This document shows, piece by piece, positions 56,808-64,000 of a stretch of 64,000 nt of DNA; within the stretch, counting starts at the first letter, position 1; every line of letters begins with the position of its first letter. Position numbers and translations under genes: made by a program. The DNA lies in assembly GCF_018320785.1 (NCBI RefSeq), contig NC_054879.1, forward strand, positions 46,488,198 to 46,552,197. The letters are read 5' to 3'. The notes beneath the pieces are model-generated. The model worked only from the letters and a program-made list of their open reading frames with translations, did not search any database and was not told the DNA's origin. The stretch is from Cheilinus undulatus. Taxonomy: Eukaryota > Chordata > Actinopteri > Labriformes > Labridae.

Positions 56808-58462
56808 CACTAGAAGCGCCGCGGATCTCTACATACCTGAAATGGCAAACAGGTCAAATTTACCTGTCATTAAAGTGCAATGATTTTCATAAACAGCACT
56901 GATCAAGGACTGTTAGTTAACCACTGATAGCAAACTAGATCCCTGTTGGAAGACGATCCATCACGTAGAAAATTGTCTTTGGACTGTTTGCTAATCCCGA
57001 AACTTCCTCATCACCGTATTCTTCTTCATTAACAGCACTGAGATTACCTTTTGACATTTAACAGTGGTAAATGTCTTTTTTCCCCTGTTGTATCCATGTT
57101 GAAGGTTAATCTATGATTATTGATTAGGCGTTGCTGCAGTAGAGAGAAGATATTTCCATTGCACCATCTATTTATTGCCCATGTGAAATGAAATGGTGGG
57201 AAAATCAAGCTTTCTTATGGGGTACAGGGTTTCCTCCAGGATTTTTTTGAAACTGTGGGTGAAGGCTTTGCCCCCCTGAACCCTGGAAATTTTAACATAA
57301 CATACAGTAATATTACCAAAACTTTTACAAATAAAAACATTGGGGTCCCTTAATTAAAAATTGAACATTTATATTCTAAAGCTGTTGAAATAATGTTAGA
57401 GTTAAATGTCTGTATTCTTAAAACTAACTTGAACATGCTACAGCATAAACACACAAAATATTCTAAAAAAGAATATTTTTTACGCTTTTACTTTGCCTCC
57501 CTCCTTACAAACATACATAAACAATTTAAGATCATGACAACAGCCTGGGGATATGACTTGAATGAAAGACTCCTATAGTGGGATTCTGCTTTTATTACGT
57601 CCTCTTGCAATTATTTCATCCCAGAGGAGCCTCAGGTCAGCCTCAGCCTCTTACAGTTATTGATATTATGATAACTTATAAACATTTATCACTCATGTAT
57701 TCAACATTAACGTTAGTTCGCTCATGCTTGTTGTCAGACCGACCTGCACTCACGGACGGACACACAAACTCTCTCTCCTCTGTCACACACACACAGACAC
57801 ACACCCACTGCTCCTCTCTCCTGTTTTAGCAGACATTTAGAGCATTTTTAGATCACTAGTGTCTCCGTCATGAGACACGGCTGATGATGAATATATCTAC
57901 TCAAGTTTACTGCTTATCATCAGATTATAATCAGGGAAGTACTAAGCAGCGAAAGTAAAGTATAAGCCGTCCGTGTGTGATGACAGACAGGAAGTTGACA
58001 CTCCAGTGTTCATTTTCCAAAATTAAGTAACTTGCAAAGCAGTGTAACATTTCATGATTACAATTTCAACCTCTTATTATGGTTCGTAAATGTGCGCAAA
58101 TATAGACTATATGTTTATATGGATCCATTCATACAGTATAATTTACATTTTTAACATCTGAAAAAAAAAAGATCATAATTCTAAAGGCATGGCGGCTTTT
58201 TATTTTGGCGTGGCGGTGCGCCATGATCAATAACATGTAAAGGATACCCTGGGGTAAATTTGACCTGCATGGCAGTTCTAGATATAAATGTCCATGACAA
58301 AAATTGGGTTTAGGCAAAGATTTATTTTATGACACCAGGTGCTATGTAACAAGCTTTTGGGGAAAATTCAAATACTGACAGTCTTTAAAACTGTAAACAC
58401 ATCAAGTAACATACAATTAAAGAACAGCCTTGGGTAGATTTGACCCATTGGCAGTTTTGGTG
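56808..58462. mobile_element. Possible piggyBac-type element with inner insertion
   Basis: TTAA lies at 56804-56807 and 58463-58466. The ends CACTAGAAGCGCC and, reading inward from the right, CACCAAAACTGCC are only roughly inverted. The end-like motif GGTAAATTTGACCTGCATGG at 58253-58272 echoes GGGTAGATTTGACCCATTGG at 58433-58452, so the right part may be duplicated. A different repeat (from about 57228, GGGTTTCCTCCAGG) seems to be inserted. Borders are provisional. Confidence 0.45.
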
Positions 58463-58587
58463 TTAATGGAGTAAATGGATTAACTGCTAGCAAAGTTAAC
58501 AGCCTAATATTTACTCTTTTTTTGATAACTGAGGCCACTTTGGACACAGCATCATGAGCTTTTATTAAGATCTTGTCAAGGTCAGAT

Positions 58588-59054
58588 TAGGGCTGGGCAA
58601 TCAATCGAAAATTTGATTAAATCACAATATGCCCTGCTGCAATTTTCAAATCGCAGAAGGGGCAGTATTTTCTTAACCTGAGCAGAGACATCATGCATTA
58701 CATACCATGCAATTATTTAAGTACCATTTTTTAGAATAGTCTACAAAAAAGCATACTTTATTTATGTAATTTTTTCTTATGAATGACATAAAAAATCACT
58801 CCCTTTAAGACAAAAATTCATATCCAATTTGCAATAAAAGTCATAATCATCACAATTCTATCTTTTTTTTTTCAAAATAGGTCAGCCCTTGTTTAATCTG
58901 ATATTGTGTTGGTTATATATAATTATTTTTTGCTTTTGTATAATAAAAAACACATAAAATGAGGAACTTGAGACATAATTGCATATCAAATCGCAAATGC
59001 AATATTGGGGGAAAAAATCGTGATTAGATTATTTTCCCAAATCGTTCAGCCCTA
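58588..59054. mobile_element. hAT-like MITE with AATCGC interior
   Basis: It starts TAGGGCTGGGCAATCAATCG and ends AAATCGTTCAGCCCTA. The flanks GGTCAGAT and GATCAGAT agree at 7 of 8. It is a relative of 17353-17864. Confidence 0.8.
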
Positions 59055-59076
59055 GATCAGATAACTCCAAAAGATT

Positions 59077-59438
59077 TAGGGATGCACGATATTGGATTTT
59101 TGCCAATATCCGATATGCAGATATTTACAGATCCATTTTAGCCAATACCGGAATTTAAATATGCTTTTCAGACAAATAATTTCAGACCTTTTGGACACTT
59201 TAATGTTTAAGGATGACCAAGGAAACAAACTTTAGTCCTTAAAAAAACACTTTAAAGTTTAAAGAATGAGGATAAATAAAGAAAAAGACTAAGACTCTAC
59301 TAATTTTTTAGGATATATGGACAAAATTTGCAGTCGATATGTGCTGAAATACACAGGCAAAATATCGGATGTAAATATCGGCAGAAATTTTGATATCTGC
59401 CGATACCGATATCAGACCGATAATATCGTGCATCCCTA
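59077..59438. mobile_element. hAT-like MITE, TAGGGATGCACGATATTGG ends
   Basis: It starts TAGGGATGCACGATATTGG and ends AATATCGTGCATCCCTA. The flanks share AAAAGATT or AAAGATT depending on where the last base is assigned. The interior repeats CGATATC-type words. It lies 22 bp from the preceding element. Confidence 0.75.
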
Positions 59439-59445
59439 AAAGATT

Positions 59446-62435
59446 GGAATCCTCTAAACAGAGATTTCACACTCTGTTAATTCTAATACAGTGTTTTAAA
59501 CATCACACATGAGTTGTATATAAACTGAAAGAATCATCAAATCAAAAACGTATTCCTGGAATTAAAAATCATTCAAAATAAAGAGGAGATTTTGATGCTT
59601 TACATCATGGATTGCTGCTCTCACCTTCTTTTTCAGATGTTATGTTTTATGCACCTTTGTTTGAAGATGTTATTACATTTAAATGTAAGTCTGGGAGAAA
59701 TAAAATATTTATTTGCTTGCAGAATGTGACTATAAATCAGACAACACGCTGGAGGCAGTTTAAAAATGTCTTTTGGGTCTGATGTGTCTGCTGAGCCGCT
59801 TGTTTGTTTGTCCATTAAATACGAGGCTTACGTGTTATTACAGTCTGATCTAACTCTTGGCAATAAGAGAGAGTAACTGTCGAAGTATTCTTGTAGGGAT
59901 TTACTCCCTCTCATCACCAGGAAATGTATTTATGGAGTTTTCTAGTTCTATTTGATTAAATGGTCATCTAGTGATCCAGCGTTCACTGCTGGCAGCCTGA
60001 GTCTGCTGCAGCTTGCATGCTGTTAGTACTAGAATGCTATGAAACCTGTTGTTTCTGTGTTCCTGAGGATGATTTGCCGAGATGGGTGCTGTGATGGGGA
60101 TCCAGGCAGATGCTGGAGAGTGGTACGGCTCCATCTGCTTCCCTGCCAAGTGACCCAGCACATGCCAACACCCTGCCTGCACGGTGTGGGGGGGGAAATC
60201 AGAGCATGCATGTGAGAGAGAGGGCGATAATGAGAGAGCAATCGAAGGACAGAACGGGAGAGAGTATTGCACAGTAAAGGGGAGAGCCCTATGGGAGCCC
60301 TTTTGATTTTATCGCACCAAACGTCAGAGCAGCGGAGCACTTCCACTCTGCAGAGAGCTGCGCACAAGAAGCTGTGAGCAGAATGAAAAAAAAAAAAAAC
60401 AGTTTGTAAATAGTTGTTGTCTTCCTGACCCTTGTCTAAAATTTCCCTGGAGGAGCAGAATATTTTATGGGAAGTGTTCGACCTGCGAGTGTAGCGCTAA
60501 CCAGCCGGGGTTTCCCATGAGTGCAGTAGCTCCTGCGGCAGCAGTGCTCTACTGTACATCGGGAGCACTATTGACTCCTGAGGTTTTAAAGCTTTATGGT
60601 TAGAATCCGCCTTTTTATGAGCAGAACACTGTGAATGAAACAGGCTAATGTACATGCAAGTTGCCAGGATACCAGCTCACTGATTGAACATGGAGTTCTT
60701 ATTATCCCAATCTGTCTTTGCGGTTGCCAACATGCAGGTCACCTCTGTCTCATGCATGCAAACACCATCATGACACAGATTGATGAGTCCTCTGTCCCCT
60801 GTCAGGTTAAATGAAGCACACCCTGACACACGTCCAATTAAAATTGAAGCATGCCCCTAGCAGAGCCTGATCCTGTCAAATAAAAAAAAGCTAACGGTAA
60901 AACACAGGCATCTTCTGCTCTCGAGGATGATAAATATTTGATGCCGGAGCGGCCATGCATGAGCTCTTCTTAGAGGACTGCAAAAGTTGAAGTGGATTTT
61001 TACATGTTGGACATGTTCTGATCAAAACTGCCTCATAGAAATCAGTGCACTCATTCTGTGCATGTTCAGGGAATTTCTATTGTCATTAATGGGGAATTCC
61101 TCGACATGCAGCTGCTCCTGTGAGGGTCACACTCACCCTCCACTGCAGCATTTGTCTCCCCCTCCTCTTTTTTTCCTCCTGCTCCTGCCATGTGCATGTT
61201 TTTGTGTCAGTGTACCATGTCATGTGTACCACCTTAGATTGCGTCTCTCTCCAGCAGTGTGTCACTGCTCTCCTGGCACAGTGAGGCAGGCTACGTGTTA
61301 GCATGAGCGGGTGTAAATAGCTGTACAACTCTACGTAATGTACAGTAAGCTGAATGTGAGCCGCCCTATCAGATAGTGTAACAGAGACAGGAGGTTTATT
61401 CTTAGTAGTGGTTAGTAGAATTCTTCGACAACAGTGGATGTCTGTGTGTCATTGAAACGTGTGTGTGTTTGTACAGTGCCTCTGTGTTTCTGCCGTTCCC
61501 TGAGCGGGAGTCAGCAGTTCATTTCAGAGATGGTTTTGTTTTAAGTGGTGTGAGGAGTGACTCCAGGCAGCACGGTTTCCGGTCGCTCGACGTTGTGGGA
61601 GAATAAATTACAGAGATATAGAATGACTCTCTTCAAAGGCCGGTTTGATGTCGTAGAGACAGCGGTGGAGATGTGGAGCCACCGAGGATGATACGTGAAA
61701 TAATGCGACACTCCATGAAGACTCTCGTTCAGCTGGACTTCTGTTTGTTCCCTCTTTTGTTAAGTGAATAGCTGTTGCTTTCTTTAACAAATGCACAGCC
61801 ACCTCAGGGGGTTTTCAGATCATTTAAAGGACCACTGCTTCCTCCCCATCATCATTATAGCTGGAGGATTGGTGTGCTGATTCCCACAAAGGCAAACATA
61901 CACACAGATGGGATCTGATTTGATCAAACGTCACTGCAAATAAGAGTTACCACTGAACAAAACACAGCCCTGTTTGCTTTTCATGCTATTGTGTTTAGCC
62001 TTATTCTGCAGACTGTTAGTGTCCTCCCCCCACTGCGGATATGAGACTTTCTTACCATAGACCATTTTCAACATGGTGGTCATTGTGGGTCTACTGGTAA
62101 GGGTGGGATGCTGGGATGGTTGATAAATATGATCAATCTAATCATTATCATGTCTTTCTGGCATACAGGCTGAAAATATACAAACATTGATTGTTTATCA
62201 ATTTAACCCTTCTAAGTTTTTGGCCTTTTTATTAAATCAAACAAAATTATCAAAAGGGTATGTGAGTGTCCAGCTAATTTACTGCTTACGTTGGTGTTGG
62301 CTCTGTGTTTTCTATCAGAACTTACACCCTTATGGAACGGTAACGACAGCAAACAACTCTTTGCATACACAACAGTCAGCTAGGAATAGAAATGAAGTTG
62401 CTCAACATAATTAATCGGTAATCACATAGGTTAAA
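59446..62435. other. igf2bp2 intron 2, nothing recognised
   Basis: About 3 kb with no recognised exon or transposon ends. Minus-strand frames around 59964-60367 overlap in different frames and have no domain, so they are treated as chance. Relatively mixed base composition at 60000-61800. Confidence 0.4.
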
Positions 62436-62439
62436 GAAG

Positions 62440-64000
62440 CCAGCCACTTCCATGCTAACATACAAAGATAAGAATTAGTCATTTCTTAGCAAGTGATCAT
62501 AAAAATGCTAAATTGAAGGTAGCGATTGGGTTAACAAACTCCTAAGCAATTCTTTATGCTAAAATTGTAAATATCAAGTTTTAAATTAATGATGAGTTAT
62601 TGAAAGAATTAAATCCCAAAAGTTCCACCCACATTCGCTACAGTAGACCCCCAGGAATAATGTGGCATCCTCCTTATTTACTTTCTTACAGCTTACAATA
62701 CAAACAATGTAAACATGCGATTACAAAAATACATCAGTATTTACAAATTCACGGTGAATTCCTATCAAACAACTGTCGTTCGTAGTTAGCATCTATCGTT
62801 AGCTGCTGTATTAAAATACATGTATTCATGTACTTTAGCCTTAGTGCCGGAAGTTTCCCCCATATTCAGATTTACAGTAGTGGCCCCAGGAATAAGGTGG
62901 ATAGAAAATGGTCATAAAAATGCCAAACTGAAGGTAGCGATTGGGTTATCAAACTCCTAAGCAGTTCTTTATGCTAAGATTAGCCTGCTGACATACAAAA
63001 CTAACAATGGCAGTTAGCATTCTTCATGCTAACATGTGGCTACTGTAATTACTACAGTGTCAAACAACTTAGGGAAATGGTAAGCTAACTGTAATGCTAG
63101 CATCATTCTTTGCTAAGCCTTTTTTGTCACATCTTGTGACCGAGATCAATGTAAGAATTAAGTCATTTCTTAGCAAACTGTCATAAAAATGCTAAATTGA
63201 AGGTAGCTAATAGGTGATCAAACTCCCAAGCATAAAGCTGTGTTCTCTGCTAAAATAACAATTAGCTCTACTGTTTTCTATTTATTTAAAAAACGTACAC
63301 TTAGCCTAATGTAGCCTCTGTAAAATTATCCTGCTGTTAGCTCTACTTATTTGCTCTACAAAGCTAACATTAGTAGTCATTATTCTTCATGCTAACATCG
63401 CTGTAACTTTTACAGTGTCAAACAAAATGATAGAAAATGTTTAGCTAGCTGTCACGTTAGCCACAGTTAGGTAAACATTTTCTGTCATTTAAAACAGTCA
63501 AACAAGGGTTTAGCATTTAGCCACTTTGAAGCTAAATGTAGCCTGCTGTAAACTATGAATGTATGCATTTTAATATCATAAAATAGTCATGTTAACATTC
63601 AGATATTTTGCTAACATTACAGAAGTTTGTAAAACACTGAACCTTAAAGTTTCTCTACACAATAATTGGTAATCACATCGGCTAAAGCTGGATAATGAAA
63701 GCGGTTATTCTCTTCATAGAAAATGATAATATAAATGGAAATTTAAACAGGGTTTTAGCATTTAGCTAAATGTAGCCTAATGTTAGCTAGAAACTGGTTG
63801 ATTTATTAGCGGTTCAGGATTAGGATTAGCCACTTCCTTGCAACAATATCTGACATTTTCTATCATACAAAACTGTTCTATCAAATGTATTGTAAGCATT
63901 TAGCTGCTTCATAGCAGTTGGTAATGCAAGCTAGTAATGTTAGCTGTTTTGTAATTGTGGCTAATGTATTCTCAAACCTTCTCTAAGGCCTGAAATATGG
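62440..64000. repeat. GCTAA/TTAGC-rich diverged repeat cluster
   Basis: A unit containing CATAAAAATGCTAAATTGAAGG and then GTTNNCAAACTCCTAAGC occurs at about 62495, 62912 and 63182. Words such as ATGCTAACAT and TAGCATTTAGC recur throughout. The units are diverged and unevenly spaced, so this is an old repeat region rather than a clean satellite. It runs off the end of the window. An unrelated fragment is inserted at 62618-62890. Confidence 0.55.
62618..62890 (-). mobile_element. Reverse copy of the 13645-13905 transposon fragment
   Basis: This is the reverse complement of 13645-13905 with few differences, including the stretch around GAACGACAGTTG (here CAACTGTCGTTC). It begins AGTTCCACCCACATTCGC and ends at the end-like CAGTAGTGGCCCCAGGAATAAGG. 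It interrupts the GCTAA-rich repeat cluster. Confidence 0.7.

Overview
The window reads as a gene-poor, AT-rich, transposon-dense piece of a ray-finned fish (teleost) nuclear genome. Supporting evidence: spliced genes with GT-AG introns, vertebrate-type protein sequences, a eukaryotic tRNA gene, six-cysteine astacin genes of the teleost hatching-enzyme/c6ast type, and a very high load of short DNA transposons (hAT, piggyBac, Tc1/mariner, Harbinger-like, and a family with 9-bp target duplications). No bacterial, phage or CRISPR features are present. Gene models were built by hand from splice sites and reading frame; every model keeps frame across all its junctions.

Layout: (1) 1-2.6 kb, transposon debris. 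(2) 2.65-6.0 kb, minus strand: a five-exon gene for a 152-residue coiled-coil protein that I do not recognise, with a piggyBac-type element in its second intron. (3) 6.13-6.20 kb: a tRNA-Lys(UUU) gene. (4) 6.7-12.8 kb: two tandem nine-exon genes for secreted six-cysteine astacin metalloproteases, each with a TATA box; the second has a dead Tc1-like element in intron 6. (5) 13.6-15.0 kb: nested transposons. (6) 15.57-24.4 kb: tra2b (splicing regulator, eight coding exons), with a candidate autoregulatory poison exon in intron 1. (7) 24.4-33.4 kb: intergenic DNA, mostly hAT elements with 8-bp target duplications, plus an unusual inverted duplication. (8) 33.9 kb to the end: the first two coding exons of igf2bp2, followed by at least 28.7 kb of intron 2 filled with nested transposons.

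Tra2b and igf2bp2 are neighbours in the same order and orientation in human (3q27.2), so the right half is an ancient linkage block. Both proteins bind RNA: one controls splicing in the nucleus, the other mRNA fate in the cytoplasm. The astacin pair and the coiled-coil gene have no obvious functional link to them. The most notable structures are the candidate poison exon of tra2b, a three-level nested transposon whose sister copy shows the empty site, a small-element family with 9-bp duplications including a 74-bp copy, and an inverted duplication that carries a transposon end together with its host flank.
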